A stretch of DNA of 64,000 bases from Raffaelea ambrosiae (taxonomy: Eukaryota > Ascomycota > Sordariomycetes > Ophiostomatales > Ophiostomataceae), in the NCBI GenBank assembly GCA_002778195.1, contig PCDI01000018.1, positions 569,283-633,282 on the forward strand, written 5' to 3'. The position numbers were made by a program, and so were the translations under genes. Shown piece by piece: positions 33,201 to 46,632 of the stretch. Positions within the stretch are counted from its first letter, which is position 1, and every line of letters starts with the position of its first letter. Below the pieces are notes generated by a model, which saw only the letters and a list, made by a program, of their open reading frames with translations, searched no databases and was not told the DNA's origin.

Positions 33201-35848
33201 GGATCAGGTCCTCGTTGAAGGTGTCCAGACACGTGAGCGCAAAGTCCAGGGCGCTGAGCCGCAGCGTCTGCTGCTGCTGCTTGTTGCTCACGTCCTTGGA
33301 GTTCTTGCCCAGCATCGTGTCCAGCACAAAGTCGACGTACGGCTCCATGCCTGGCATCCGCGTTGCCGCGCCGAGGTTTTCGGGAAAGGGGAGGGCGTCG
33401 TTCAGGGAGGACTGGTCGTGGGCAGGGGTGGCCAAGGCCAGGAGGAACTGGATGAAAGCGTACGGCTGCTCAAATCCGTGGGAGAGCTCGGCAAAGAAGC
33501 CGTCCATGTAGTGTGCCGGGCTGGTGGCGTTGACCGGCATGGGCTGCGTGTGCTGGACATAGGCGCCGGAAATGAAGTCCTCGAGACAGTTCCACATGAT
33601 GTAGCTGATGTCGAGCGACTTGTCGGCCAGGAGGGCCTTGAGGGCCGTGAAGACGCAGGCGCGCAGCGGGCCCGGCACCGGCAGACTGGCCAGCTGGAGC
33701 AGAATGCCGACAATGGAGAAGTCCTTGTTGTGCAGCAGCCATATGCGGGCGTCCTGGCTGTTGGAGCAGATGCGCGCAATCAGGCGCATGTAGGACTCCA
33801 GCATGATGGCGGATTCCGGCTCGGCCTCCTCCTGGTCGTCGCTGGGCTTGAGCGTGCGGTAGTTCAGCGCCGGTGCTGGGCTGGTGTGGGCGCGTATCCG
33901 CTCCGTGAAGAACTCCAGCTCCTTGACCACCTGGATCCAGGTCAGAGACTGGGACTTGCGGATGCGGGCCGCGCTGGACGCGCTGTTGATCTCGTCCAGC
34001 AGGAACACGTGGGCGGCGTCTGCCGAGACCTCGTTGCCGGAAATGGCCCGCAGCATCTCGCAGAAGGCGCTGACCAGCGGCGTGGACGCCCGGTGGCTGG
34101 CCCAGCGCATGAAGCCCGCCAGGTTGCTCTCCGGGTCGGACCAGAACGCCTCGGCAGCCTCGGGCCGGCCCTCGAACGCGTGGGATATGATGAGGATCAT
34201 GCGCTCCAGCTCCAGGCTCTGCTCGTGCGTCTGGCTCAGCTGTCGCTGCTCGTCCTCTTCGATGCGGAGCTGCCGGATGATGTCGGGCTGGTTGGTGATG
34301 AAGGCGTCGATGAAGCCCTCGAGCTGTTCCAGCACGAGAGTCCGGAAGAAGCTGTCAAAGGCCACCGAGTCGGAAGGCAGGGGAGGGCATGTCCGCTGTA
34401 TCCACATCTGCACGCCGCTGGGGATCGGCTCCTGCCAGGCCTTGATTCCGACATCCGACGCCACGGCCAGGATGAAGTCCAGGGCGCCTTCTTTCAGGCA
34501 CTCGGAGAAGTTGTCGACGCGCTCCTTTTCCTCTGCGCAGTGTTAGCTGTAGTTCACGCGGAGGGCAGCGCAAGATGTGTGTGCACGCGTGTGTGTGCGT
34601 GTGTGTCTATGTGACTGTGCCAGAAACCGACCTTTATCAACGTCAATGCTGACATCCACGTCCTCCAGATACAGCCCAGAGTACTCGACAATCCACCAAG
34701 CACAGACTGCAGCCCGCAAAGCCGGCATTTGCCAGGCGCTGTCGTCGTCGCGGTTGCTCACAACCCTGTCGAGTTTTCTCGCCTGCGGCAAGTCGGACAT
34801 GCCGTCGACCGAGCCAAACAGCCGCATGTAGATCGAGAGAATCGGAAACAAATGAACTGGAGGGCAGGTTAGAGGAGCTGGTGACAAGCAGACGCCCAAT
34901 GAGAGAACCTACTCAAAAGACCGTCGTAGCGGTCCATTTTCTGCAGCAGCTTGAGGAACTGCTCAAAGTCGGTGACCTCGGCGTGCCGCTTTTCCAGTGC
35001 GCCGCAGACGATCACAGCCAGGCTCTCGTGCTGCTGGATGAGGCTCAGCCTCGAGAACTCGAACATCTCTTTGATTTCGGGGGCTTGGTGTTCCTGCAGC
35101 ACAGAGACGGCCGTGGCCCGGTCGCTCAGCTTCTGGAGCCATGTCCGTATCTCCTGCATGGCAGCCATGCACCGAGGAACAATTCTCTTCTCCCGGGGCG
35201 CGGCGGGCCGGCCTGGCAGAGAAGCTCCGTAGATGAACTCCGCCACGTACTCGCCCAGGACAGCCTGCAGCTCGGGCTCCAGCTCTTCGTCGTCGGACAG
35301 CTGTATGCATAGCCGCATGCAGTCGAGAAGGTATTTCCGCTGCTGGTGGAACCGAATCAGGCCGCATTCCAGCAACGGCCGGCCCAGGGTGACCAGGTCG
35401 TCTTCTGAGTCGAGGAGCAGCTGCGCGGTTTCGATCTCGTCGAGGTCCAGTTCGTCGGCCAGCTGGAGCGTGTTCTCCTGGAACTGCTTGTTCAAGGAGT
35501 ACTCTTCGTCGTCGATCTTGATTTTGCCTGTGACACCAACGTGGTTTTAGTAGACGTACCCACGCAGAGAGAAACAGGGTGAGCCGGTCCATGTGTATGC
35601 AGCTGTCACAGAGAGTGGCCCAGGCAGGGTTTCTTTCTTTTTCTAGGGAATCAGTCCGTCTCACCCGACTCGACCGCCTTGCGGCTCTCCTGTTTCCGCG
35701 GCTTCTTGTCCACCAGGTTCTTGAACTGCTCAATGTGCCCGGCAAGGCCTGCATTGAGAAGCGCGAGTCCCTCATAGCGGTGCTCGGTCACGGCCACCAG
35801 CTCGCGGTGGAAGGCCTGGAGCGCCTCAAGAGTGTTGACATCTGACAT
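30272..35848 (-). CDS. nup192: Nucleoporin Nup192/Nup205 (1728 aa)
   Basis: Exons are 35665-35848, 34913-35527, 34632-34856, 30430-34532 and 30272-30331. All four introns (137, 56, 99 and 98 nt) have GT/AG ends and consistent phase, giving 1729 codons. The terminal 60-nt exon adds FEDHAPVQPQKN... after DFLE. The protein is an all-helical solenoid with the Nup192 signature order: an N-terminal AFHRELVAV / LNAGLAGHIEQFKNLV, DELDLDEIETAQLL, RYDGLLIHLFPILSIYMRLF, and a long alpha-helical body. Length fits fungal Nup192 proteins (about 1700-1750 aa). It is a scaffold nucleoporin of the inner ring of the nuclear pore. It is convergent with the RING gene and divergent from tel1. A Gly/Ser insert (SSNGGASTTT..., coded near 31400) is the main low-complexity piece. 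Confidence 0.95.
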
Positions 35849-36624
35849 CGCGACGGGTTCAGCGCGCGGACGCAGGCGCATGCATAGCGGGCCTCGCTCT
35901 GTGTGTGTTGTGTGTTTGCAGAACACGTGTCGCGCTTGTCACTATTGTGTTTGGTTTCGACGCGCTGGGGGGTGTGTTGGACCTGGGGTGTGGGCGGGTG
36001 GTCGTCGCGATCGCAGCCGTTTTCTCAAAAATTGAAGCCGATTTTCAGGGATCGCGTAGCTCTTCTTGTTAGTGTCCTTCCTCTCCCTGCCATTTTTCTG
36101 GGAGCTTTGCCCGCCAAAAAGCTCTCCCGGTGGAGAAAAGCTGGCGCGAAACGCCAATCAGTGCCAGCGGTTCAAAGGCGGTGGGGCTTTTCTGCCGCCT
36201 TGTTTGTATGGGAAGGAGCGACCTGCGCGTGGCGACCATTCCCAGGCAACGAACGGGTTCTCACATATTATGTTCTTGCCATCCATGCGTTCTCGCCTTT
36301 CTTTTCCTTCTTTTTCGATTTATTTTTTTCAGCTTTTTTCTTTGCTTCTTTTTTGAACTGCATCTCGCCTTCAGCCTTCCATCTGCTTGGTTTTTTGAGT
36401 TTGGCCCGCCGTGTCTCACCACATGTCTCTTCGTGTGTGAACGAAGCTATCCACCTAGCCTTGCCGTCAAGCTATAGCACACTCTCCCTGGGGGCCGAAC
36501 CAGTTTAGTTGGACCCGAGCTCAAGCTTGGACAGCCTCATTTTGCCGGTGGACTTGGATCATGTACCAATTATAGTCTCGTGCCAATCCCATGAGCAGAC
36601 CGGGCAAGCCGTTTGCAGGGCATC
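35849..36624. promoter_or_regulatory. Divergent promoter region between nup192 and tel1
   Basis: 776 bp between two outward-facing start codons. It has T-rich pyrimidine tracts (near 36290-36360) typical of fungal promoters. No further gene is supported. Confidence 0.5.
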
Positions 36625-39600
36625 ATGCCGCCAACCAGGTCAAGGCCGGGGCCGGCCAGCGACACCAATGCCGATAGCATTCGCTGTAAGTTCTTTGATC
36701 TGGCCCGGGATCGTCTCCAGGCTTGCCTACTAAGAACTGAAACTACAGCGTCGATTGCGAACGGCAATTCCACTGAGCGGTCGAGTGCCCTCAACGGTAA
36801 GCAGACAACTCGAGCCGACTCGCAGGTCCCCGGATCTGTATTTGCCAGGAAAACTGACCCGTCCAGAGCTCATCTCCTTCTTTAACAGAAAGTCCCAGGG
36901 CACAACACAGTAAGTCGGCCTCCCTTTATACCACGGCCGTTGCGTGTGAACATGGCTGAAACAGTGTGACAGGGTCTCTCTTGATGCCAAGGGCTATCAT
37001 GGCCTGCTGGAAGCCTTGTTTCAATGCTCCTTGTCAGAGAAGAAGACCTTCCTGAGCAACAGGAAGTCCACCAAAAACACGGCTGCGTCGAGACTGGCAT
37101 CGAGTGCAGAGGCTCTGCGGCTGGCTGTGAAGTACGGCGCGTCTCGTCTCAGGCGACGAGTGGCTCGTGCTATCGTCGATCACATTACCCAGACACTGCC
37201 TGGCCGTGACCACGACTACATTGAGCCTCTGCTGCAGGACTATTCCAAAGCTCTTGTAGAGCTCCTCAGCCATCCCGCCAATGTCGAGCAGCTGGCAGTC
37301 TTGGATGGCGACGGCTGGCATGAGTGTGCAGACTTCTTTACTGATGCCATTGCTCATTTTACCGACGTCCCGGATCGCGATGCTGCTGGAGTCCTCTCTT
37401 GGGCATCGCCGGCCCCTGGGTCGCTTTCTTTGTCCGGTGCAACTGGTCGCTCCGGGTCTCTTCCCAAGCCGCGGACAGCATCTCAAGCTCCATCGTCCAA
37501 AATACTGGAAACTCTCGTCCAGGGATTGCATTGCCTCGTGAGTGCACCCAATGCGCCCCTGAAGCTCAAGGTCGCACAATTGTCCGAGGCTGTCATAAGT
37601 GTTCTGAGGCTGCAACATCTGGTATTGGGCACCATGCAGCAGACTGCTTTAGCTTCGGTAAGGTGCATCGTGGAGCATATGCGCGGCGACGATGTCGTCC
37701 TGACCGAGGGCATCATCCGGGATGTCCTGCCACTACTCGGCCACTGGTGGCATACCCGATCGTCTGCCAATCAAAGCGAGTCCGTCAACGCCATGCGAGA
37801 GGAAATCCTGCGCACTCTTTACACTCTTCGGCTGCACATCGAGTCCCTAGCTATGAACTCGCCGGGCAGCGGGATCTTGGATTCGGTCAAGGAAGTGCTC
37901 GATTCTCTGTGGATGGAGTATCCCAAGCGAGATGACCGCACGCGGCTCCAGATGTCCGACATCACCTTCTCATCTGTAGCCACCAAGCACTTCGACACGG
38001 GTGTGTTTGGCCTTGTTACGCACGATATATCCGCCGAACGCAGATGGGCTGTTGTCCAAGTCATGGCCATCCTGGAGGCGATATACAGCCAGAACGCCAG
38101 GCAGCTAGACTCCAGCGGCGACAGCGGGAGGGATGACCAGCCGCGCAAGAGAAGGCGCGTCGACGAGAGGCCGAGCAGAATTCGCGACCACTTGGACTCT
38201 TCAGACCAAGGAACGAAGTTGACGGCTCTCCAGATGCTGCCCTTCTATCTTCGCGAGATCGCAATTTCAGCGGACGAAATATTTGACATTCTCTCTCAAG
38301 TCAGCCACTGCATCAGCGACAAGCAGGTAGTTGTCTGCTCTTGGGCTATGATTGCTTGCGCCAGGTATGCCAGCGAAAACACCTCAGTGTGTGTACGTAA
38401 TCTATAGAGCACGGCTAGCTAACAGGCGACAGCTTTGCGTTCCAGAAGAATGCACAGGATGCGTCTCTCACAGGTCTATGGAAGCAGATTTGGCAGATCG
38501 CTGCTCGTTCTGTCAGTCTCCCAGGCACTAGTCGTGCAGCTTGTGTGTTGATCCACGCAATCCTGAAGGCAGAGCTGATTCCCTCCCATCAAATTGGCGA
38601 CGATATCAATGGCCTTGTGACTGCTGCCGAAATCAGCGGTCCTGCGCTTCTTGTCGACTCGTCCCTTGTCTTGATGCTTCGGCTGTTCCATCTCCGCAAC
38701 TCTATACTGCCAAGTGCCAGCCAAGCAACTTCAAGTCACATTATCAGATGGATCTTTTCGAGGTGGAAACCAGGTTCGTCGTCACATTTTCGCGTTTTGA
38801 GGCCCACAACAAGATAGGGTTTGCCAGCTAACAACCAAACAGCCGAGACTAGCATCCTGTCTCTGTATTCATCTTACACACCTTCGACCGACTTGGTGAA
38901 TCTTCTCATGGCATGCGTGGGCTTGCCGGCTCGGCAACAGCCACGTCCTGTCGAGCCGTTTGGTGGCCCGATCAGCCAGTCGTGGAAAGACCAGGACGAC
39001 ATCGACGGGATGATGAGGTACATTCTTCTGCTTCCAGAAGCAAAATCGCCAGGCTCCGAATCGTCCTCAAGCCTCACCACGTCCCAATTCCAGGATCCAG
39101 CAAGCTCCAACTCGTCCAAGAAAGTGGTATTGGAGCTATTGCAGCCTTTGGTTGACGAGTTTCTCGAGACAGCGGAATCGTGGTCCTCGCGGAAAGAGAG
39201 TGTGGCACAGGTCTCTTCCCAGAGAATGCACAGCCTGGCGACATTTTGCATTGTCGCAGCCATCCTGGCACCACGTCTCAACTCTGTAAATTCGAGCCTT
39301 TCGAGGGACTTGGAGCCTACCTTGCTCAACCTAGTCGACTCCATTATGAAATCCTTGCACGAAGCGGAGCAGAACAGAAGCCTGTTTGAAGTGTGGCTGT
39401 CAGCTGCTGCAGACCACCTTCCACTAATCGCCACTGCTCAAAGTGAACAGTTTGCCAAGACAGATCCCGTACTTCTGCGACTCTTTGCGAGACTTTCGAG
39501 AGCCATTGAAGAGGAAAATGCCAAACAGTCTTCGGCTTTGGACACGGGAATCATGGAACTGGACGATGAGTTTGACGCTGACGCCAGCCAAGGCAGCCCG

Positions 39601-42600
39601 GCTTCCAAAACCCTGGCTCTTCCCAGAAAACGATTGTCAGTCACTACGACTTCTGGCTCGTTCTATCTCAATGTCGCTCAAAGACTGCAGCTCCTCACTG
39701 CTCTCTATGAAGATGGAAACGAGGCCGGCATTCTCCCTGACGCATTTTTAGATCAGTTTCTGGCGCTGTCCAACGAAGACCTCATCCTCTGTTGCGATTT
39801 TACGAAAGAGCTTTTTGAATCCGATCTTGTGGTCATGCCGGAAGACGCTCTTCGGGTTGTCGAGGCGGTCGGCGACATGATTGGCGAAAGTGAGTATTCG
39901 TGCTGCGAAGCTGCTCTGTGCATGTGCATAGACGTTGTCCAGAGCTTTGTTTGCGTGTGGCCAGACGAGAAACTGGACGTCTCTCTACGGATCAGTGATA
40001 TCTACACCCATCTCGTACAGCAGTGTCTCCAGAAAAACTCTCTTTCCGCCAGTGCTCAGATAGGTCTGGCAAGGCTGCTATACCGGCTTCTGGACGTCAA
40101 TCCGGCTTACGGGAGCGATCTCAAACTACCTTCTTGCCGGTCAATCTTGCTGTCTATTCTTCAGACCGGCAGCATACCTGTCAAGTACTTCGTGAGCACG
40201 AATCTTCCAAAGATATTTGCTCTGTATGTCCTTAAAGTGCATGACGATCTGTTTGTGGACATCCTGGAGAGCCTGCCATCCGACCCTGATTGGACAGAGG
40301 GAATTGCCTTTCGTCTGCTATCGCTGGCTGAGCTCGCGCGCGCCTGGCCAACATTACTTCGACGGTGCATATACCACATTTTTGAGACACCAGGTCGGCT
40401 CAAGCAGTGCGCCAGGTATGCCAGCCGATGTCTGGCAAAGGTGTCTCAAGCCTTGTCGCTCGAGTCTCCCAGAGAGCTGTTCCAGCTCTTTGCGCCACAA
40501 CTGCTCTATACCTGGTTAGAGCGCGATTCCATCGAGGACATACCTTACGAAATATTTGCTTTTGAAAGCTTGGACGATCTGGTTTCCCAGGCTCGGTCTG
40601 AGGCTACGGCTCTGATGATGATGCGCGGGCAAGATGCCGAAGCCTTTGCCGTCGGAAAACGTCTCAACCAGGAGCCCATGGCCCTGATCCAGAACAACTT
40701 CGCCAAGATCATGGCCTACAGCGTTGCCCATGACATCGCCATGTCGAAAGACAAGGCCCAAGCTGCCGCAGAGACCCGTCTGCGAAAAGTTCTGGGCAGG
40801 GACCAATTTATCAATGCCATCTACCACAACCTGGCCGACATCACAGCCATTCTGTTTGATCTCATCGACCAGGAGGATCCGATCGAGAAGTACTTCAGCA
40901 AGGACCCATCTTTGCGCTATGCATCAGATATCATGGCCGAGATCAAGGCTCTGAACCACTCGGCAGTCAGCCTGCCCCCCAACCAGCAGCCCATGTTCAG
41001 AGCGAAGTTTCTTACCCGAGAGCTGGCACATATTTGCAGCCGGACGGAGTATGACTTGAGCACACTCTGGACACCCGCACTTGTCGTCTGCGTAGCACGT
41101 CGGCTGTTCAATACTATTCGGCCTGCACTGGGCTCTCTCCATGCCTGTTCAGTCGTTCGAAAGATACGGGTCCTCATCTGCCTCGCGGGCGAGCAGGCCA
41201 TCAGCTCATACCCGTTGGAAATGCTGCTGCATTCCATACGGCCATACATCCAGGATGCAGAATGTGCGGACGATGCACTTGGCATCACAAAATACCTCAT
41301 TACACGTGGAGCCGGGCACCTCATGCAGTATCCCTCGTTTTACGCAGGCTATGCTCTGTCAATGCTTGCATCGCTGCGCATGTTCCTCGAGTCCAGCCAG
41401 GCTAGCACAACCCAGGAGAGCCAATTCAAAGCTACAATGGGCAAGGCCCAGCAGTTCCACGTCTGGTTCACCAAGCACCTGCAGGAATACGATTCCACCT
41501 CCTTTAAGAGCGAGGCGCAACGCTTGTCGTTCCGATCCATCACCCGGTCTGCTACGCAGATTCGCACGTCGGGCAATGCTGAGAAGGGAACCCCTGAGAG
41601 CACTCTCCTGCTGGAAATTCTCAAAGACGGCGAGCAAGAAAACCGACTGCTGAATGACTCTGCCCGGGATCTTGTCTTGGGTATGCTCTGCGGTGACTTC
41701 CACATACCTCCCTCTGGACAGTCAGATATCATTGCGACTGACCAGGATGCACTGGATCATGGATCCATGGTGTGGAAGAGCTGTGGCGCCAAGTCCCTGA
41801 GCAAGGAATACCTCGTGTGGGCTGGCAGGGTCGTGGGCCGCTCCTTTGCTGCCTCTGGTACTGTGCAAGAGGAGCTGGTGCGGGAATCTCGTCTGTCACA
41901 GTACCGACGCTCAGCGTCAGCGAGCAGCAGCTCAGAACAAGGCCTCCTTCATGTTCTCGAGTCTCTCACAAAGAGCCGAGACTCTGCCACGGCCGGTCGT
42001 GCCGAATCAGCACTGCGGACGATTGTATCGCAAGCCACAGGCGACGGAGACAACGACCTTCTACTTGCCTGCCAGGCAAGCTTGTCTGAGGTTCTGCTCA
42101 TTTCCTCCACCTGGGGCCAGTATCGCACACCTCCGTCTGACTTTGACGGCGCCTCTCAGAACAAGAGTGCTGTAGACGTGTTTCGAGAAAGCCACATTGA
42201 GCTGACCGGCTGGGCACAGGATCTCGCCATCTATCTGGCCCAGTGCATTCCGGATGATGTGGTCTTGAGTGTGCTGCCACCAATTCTGACCAACGCAAAA
42301 GGGTTTGCCGAGCAGACATTTCCATTCATTGTCCACCTGGTACTGCTTTTCCAACTGCAAAAACAGCAGTCAGTCAAACGGCAGCTTTCGGAAGCAGCCA
42401 AGGCGTGGCTCAGCTCTACTTCACCCTCTTCCCAAGAGAATGTGAAGCTCCTCATCAACACCATCATTTATCTGCGGACACAGCCGCTGCCTAACGAGGC
42501 ATCCATCGCAGACAGGCGCCAATGGCTGGACATTGACTTACCGGTGGCTGCAGCGGCTGCATCCCGGTGCGGCATGTTCAAAGTTGCTCTGCAGCTCGCG

Positions 42601-45600
42601 GAAGTATCACTGTCAGATGTTTCTCGGCCGTCTCGACGGTCATCGGTTTCGAGTGCGAAAGATCTGGATTCAACAGAGCACACGGATCTCCTCTTGGATA
42701 TTTACGAAAACATTGATGATCCAGATGCATATTATGGACTCCCGCAGAAATCCAGCCTTTCCAGTGTTCTTGCTCGCCTCGAATACGAGAAAGATGGAAA
42801 CAAAACGTTGGCCTTCCGAGGCGCTCAATACGACAGCCACCTTCGCAGCCGTGATCCTGGATCGGTCAAGGATGGACAAGCCCTCGTTGAGGCGCTGAGC
42901 AACATTGGACTGACGGGCCTGTCCCATTCCTTGCTCCAAACGCAGCAAAATTTGGACGGCACAGCAGCATCGCTTGACAGCACGTTTACTACGGCCAGGC
43001 GACTGGGGATCTGGAACTTGCCGGTACCGGCAGCAAGCAACAACCACTCGGTGACGGTCTACAAAACATTCCAAGGCATTCACCAGGCCACAGACCTCAC
43101 AGCGGTGCAGAAGGCGATCTACGACGGCCTAGGCGATACAATGAAGCATGCAACAAGCCCTGGATTGGCGGTGGCCAGCCTGAGACACCATCTAGTCGCT
43201 TTGGCGGCTATGACCGAGCTAGATGACATGTTCAACGTGGCCGACGCGTCCGAGCTGCAGAACATGCTGGACAAGTTTGAGGACCGCTCAAAGTGGATGA
43301 TGAGCAAGCAGTACGTGCACCCACAACTGTCTCGTAATTTCTTTCCCCAGAAAATGATTCAGCTTCTAATAACATGTGCAACAGTTATGACGACGTCAGC
43401 CAGATGCTTTCGTACAGAGAGACAACTTTGAGCACCGTGGGCCAGGAAAGCTATCTGCGACACAGCATGAGGGTGTCGCCTGCGGAAGCTCGGCTGTTTG
43501 AAATCAAGGGCCTCCTTCTCTCGTCGAGCATGTACCGCTTTCACCATGCCATGCAAGAGTCTCTAAATGTGACCACGTCTCTGGTCGACCTGATTGGGCC
43601 GAGCGAGGCCATTGGCCTCAGTGTTGATGCGGCCATCAAGATGGAAACGGCAAGCTCACTTTGGGACCATGGGGAGATGCTAGCTTCGATCCGGATGCTG
43701 CAGAGCATTGACCGTGATTCGCCACTGAGGAAGCAGATGGTGCCGGTCAGTCGATCCGACTTGCTATCCAAGATTGGCTATCAAGTGTCGGTTGCCAGAC
43801 TTGAGAGCGCCGACTCGATCCAGAAGAAGTACCTCGAGCCAGCGCTGAAGGAGCTCAAGGGTCGCAACGAAGGGAAAGAGGCAGGGCATGTATTTCACCA
43901 GTTTGCCATGTTCTGTGATGAGCAGCTGCAGAACCCCGACAGCCTCGAAGACTTGACTCGCCTGCAGAACCTGAAGCAGGGGAAGAGCAACGAGGTGATG
44001 CAGCTTCGGCAACTCATCAGCGGAGCTAAGGACTCGCAGACACGCAACCGGTACACCAGCCACCTCAACAAGGCCAAGCAGTGGCTAGACCTGGATCAGC
44101 TGGAGCTGCATCGCGTTGAGCAGACACGGAACGAGTTTGTGCGGCTGAGTTTGGAAAACTACCTCTTGTCGCTCGCCGCATCGGACGAGCATAACAACGA
44201 CGCTCTTCGCTTCACGGCGATGTGGCTGGAACGCTCTGGGGAGGACAGCACCAACGACGCCGTGAAGAAGTACCTCGACAAGGTGCCAACGCGCAAATTC
44301 GCGTCCCTGATCAACCAGCTGACATCGCGGCTGCAGGACAATTCCGGCCTGTTCCAGCGGCTGCTCATTAGTCTGGTGTACCGCATCTGCAATGACCACC
44401 CGTACCATGGAATGTACCAAATCTGGTCCGGAGTGCGCACGCGACCCAATCCCAAGGACGACGTGGCCGTGCTGCGACAGAAGGCAACGGAGAAGGTAGC
44501 CAAAGAACTGGCAAGGACGCCAGCAGTGGCCCCTCTGTGGCAAGCGATCGACAAAACGAGCAAATGCTACCACATGCTGGCGGTGGAGAAAGACGGGCGC
44601 TACAAGGCAGGGCATCGCGCGCCCCTCAAGAATTCTCAGGCGGGCAATGCACTTGTGCAGAGCCTGGCACGATTTACGATCCCGCCACCGACGATGGAGA
44701 TCCCTCTGCGGGCAGACAAAGACTACGCAGGCAAGGTGCCGGCCATTGTCAAGATGGAGCCGACAATGTCGGTTGCACTGGGTGTCAGTGCGCCCAAGAT
44801 TCTGACGGCTGTGGGCAGCGATGGCGTGCGGTACAAGCAGCTGGTCAAGGGCGGCAACGATGACCTGCGGCAGGACGCGATCATGGAGCAGGTGTTCTCA
44901 GCGGTGTCGGCGTTGTTGAAACGGCACCGGACCAGCCGGCAGAGAGACCTGGGCATCCGCACATACAAGGTGCTGCCGCTGACAGCATCGTCTGGTCTGA
45001 TCGAATTCGTGCCCAACACGGTGCCACTGCACGAGTATCTCATGCCTGCGCACGAACGCTACTACCCCAAGGATCTCCTAGGATCTCAGTGCCGCAAGGA
45101 GATATCGGGAGTGCAGAATCGGCCGGTGGATGTGCGTGTCAGCACATACCGCAAGGTGACGGAGCGATTCCACCCGGTGATGCGCTACTTCTTCATGGAA
45201 TACTTCCCCGACCCCGACGAGTGGTTTGTGCGACGGCTGGCCTATACGCGGACGACGGCAGCGATCTCCATGCTTGGCCATGTTCTGGGCCTGGGAGATC
45301 GGCACGGCCACAACATCCTGCTGGACTCGAAGACGGGCGAAGTGGTTCACATCGACTTGGGTGTGGCGTTTGAGATGGGCCGTGTGCTGCCGGTGCCGGA
45401 GCTCGTCCCTTTCCGGCTGACGCGAGACATTGTGGACGGGATGGGAATCACTGGTACGGAAGGTGTGTTCCGGCGGTGCTGCGAGTTCACGATGGATGCG
45501 ATGCGCGAAGAAACGTACTCGATCATGACAATTCTGGACGTGCTGCGCTACGATCCGCTGTACTCGTGGTCAATTTCGCCCGTGCGGCTGGCCAAGTTGC

Positions 45601-45940
45601 AGGATGCACGGTCGCGCACAGATGAGGCCTCAACTGCCGTGTCTGGCGAGGCGGGCGATGATGTGGAGGACCGGCACAACAAGGCAGTCGTGAACGAGCC
45701 GTCAGAGGCGGAGCGGGCACTGGAGGTGGTACGCAAGAAGCTGTCCAAGACACTGAGTGTGGCAGCCACAGTCAACGATCTGATCAACCAGGCCACGGAC
45801 GAGAAAAACCTGGCGGTTTTGTACTCTGGTATGTTTTTTTTTTCTCTTCACCTTTTTTTTCACGGTTTGATGTTCTCTCTGATTTCATCTTGTCGAAGTC
45901 TCAACTAACACATCATGCAGGGTGGGCAGCATATGCGTAG
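36625..45940 (+). CDS. tel1: Tel1/ATM family PI3K-like protein kinase (2944 aa)
   Basis: Eight exons: 36625-36685, 36749-36796, 36849-36909, 36973-38364, 38433-38773, 38843-43310, 43385-45828 and 45921-45940. Phases agree at every joint and total 2945 codons. The N-terminus has the Tel1/ATM motif region (ERSSALN, then ALFQCSLSEKKTFLSNRKS). HEAT-like helices follow, then FAT and the kinase: LGLGDRHGHNILLD (Asp2762, Asn2767), HIDLGVAFEMG (Asp2781) and FRLTRDIVDGMGITGTEG, the ATM/Tel1 form rather than ATR/Mec1. The last exon completes the FATC end LAVLYSGWAAYA. It senses double-strand breaks with MRX/MRN and controls telomere length. The first three tiny exons and the 38365-38432 intron are the least certain; a GTACGT donor at 38393 with an acceptor ending at 38445 is an alternative. 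Confidence 0.95.
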
Positions 45941-46632
45941 AATAACGGAGGAAAAGGGGATGTTGGAACACAAGGAAAGGCAGTCTCGTACATAATTTGA
46001 TATCATGTATACCGTAAGCAAGTTTTTGTAATTCTATAGTATCACGGGAAAAGGATTTGGTTGTATTACAGGGAAGGCGCGAGAAGGGGCATGAATGGCA
46101 GTTGGGTAGTGTATCTATATAGCCGATCACGAAATGATGAACGCTTTGGTGAATATTTGGGAAAGTGGGGCACGGCGGGGCCATGAACGTGCGTATATGG
46201 CAGCAGCTCGGCGTCCGGTTTTAACGGGACCTAGCGCGTTTGCTCCATGATCTCACCTGCGTGCTTGCTTGATAGACCCTCTCTCGACTAGTCGATGTCG
46301 ACCACTTTCTCGCCGCTGACATCCGATCTTGGCTCGTTTTTGGCACATTGACCGCCAGATTGCAGCCCTGACTCCAGACGGCCACGTATTAGCAGGAGTT
46401 CTATTTCGTTTGCAATTCCTCGGCCTGTTTCGGTTATCCACAGCATTATCAAGCTCAATACAGCTCAGTATATCGCCATATCGACATCCTTGCAGACCTC
46501 TTGTGAGAGCTGGCCATCTCGAGGAACACTCCCGAGTTGTGCCTGTCTGTTTCTGGGGAGTGGCCCCTCACTCTGGGTCTCCTCCTCTGAAGAACTCCAT
46601 CCTTCCCCTTCCTTGATCTCTTCGTTTGGTCG
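45941..46632. other. Intergenic spacer between tel1 and cul4
   Basis: Tandem genes; this holds the tel1 3' flank and the cul4 promoter/leader, which is pyrimidine-rich close to the ATG. No gene is seen. Confidence 0.6.

Noticed and set aside
32704..34614. 636-codon plus-strand frame opposite nup192
   Set aside because: Antisense shadow; the minus-strand frame gives a continuous Nup192 protein.
38393..38445. Alternative Tel1 intron using GTACGT at 38393 and an acceptor ending at 38445
   Set aside because: Also keeps frame, but gives a 53-nt intron and a poorer protein join; the 38365-38432 intron with the CTAAC branch was preferred. RNA data would decide.
36625..45940. Identity as Mec1/ATR rather than Tel1
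   Set aside because: The activation region FRLTRDIVDGMGITGTEG, the N-terminal SEKKTFLSNRKS region and the 2944-aa length fit ATM/Tel1, not ATR.
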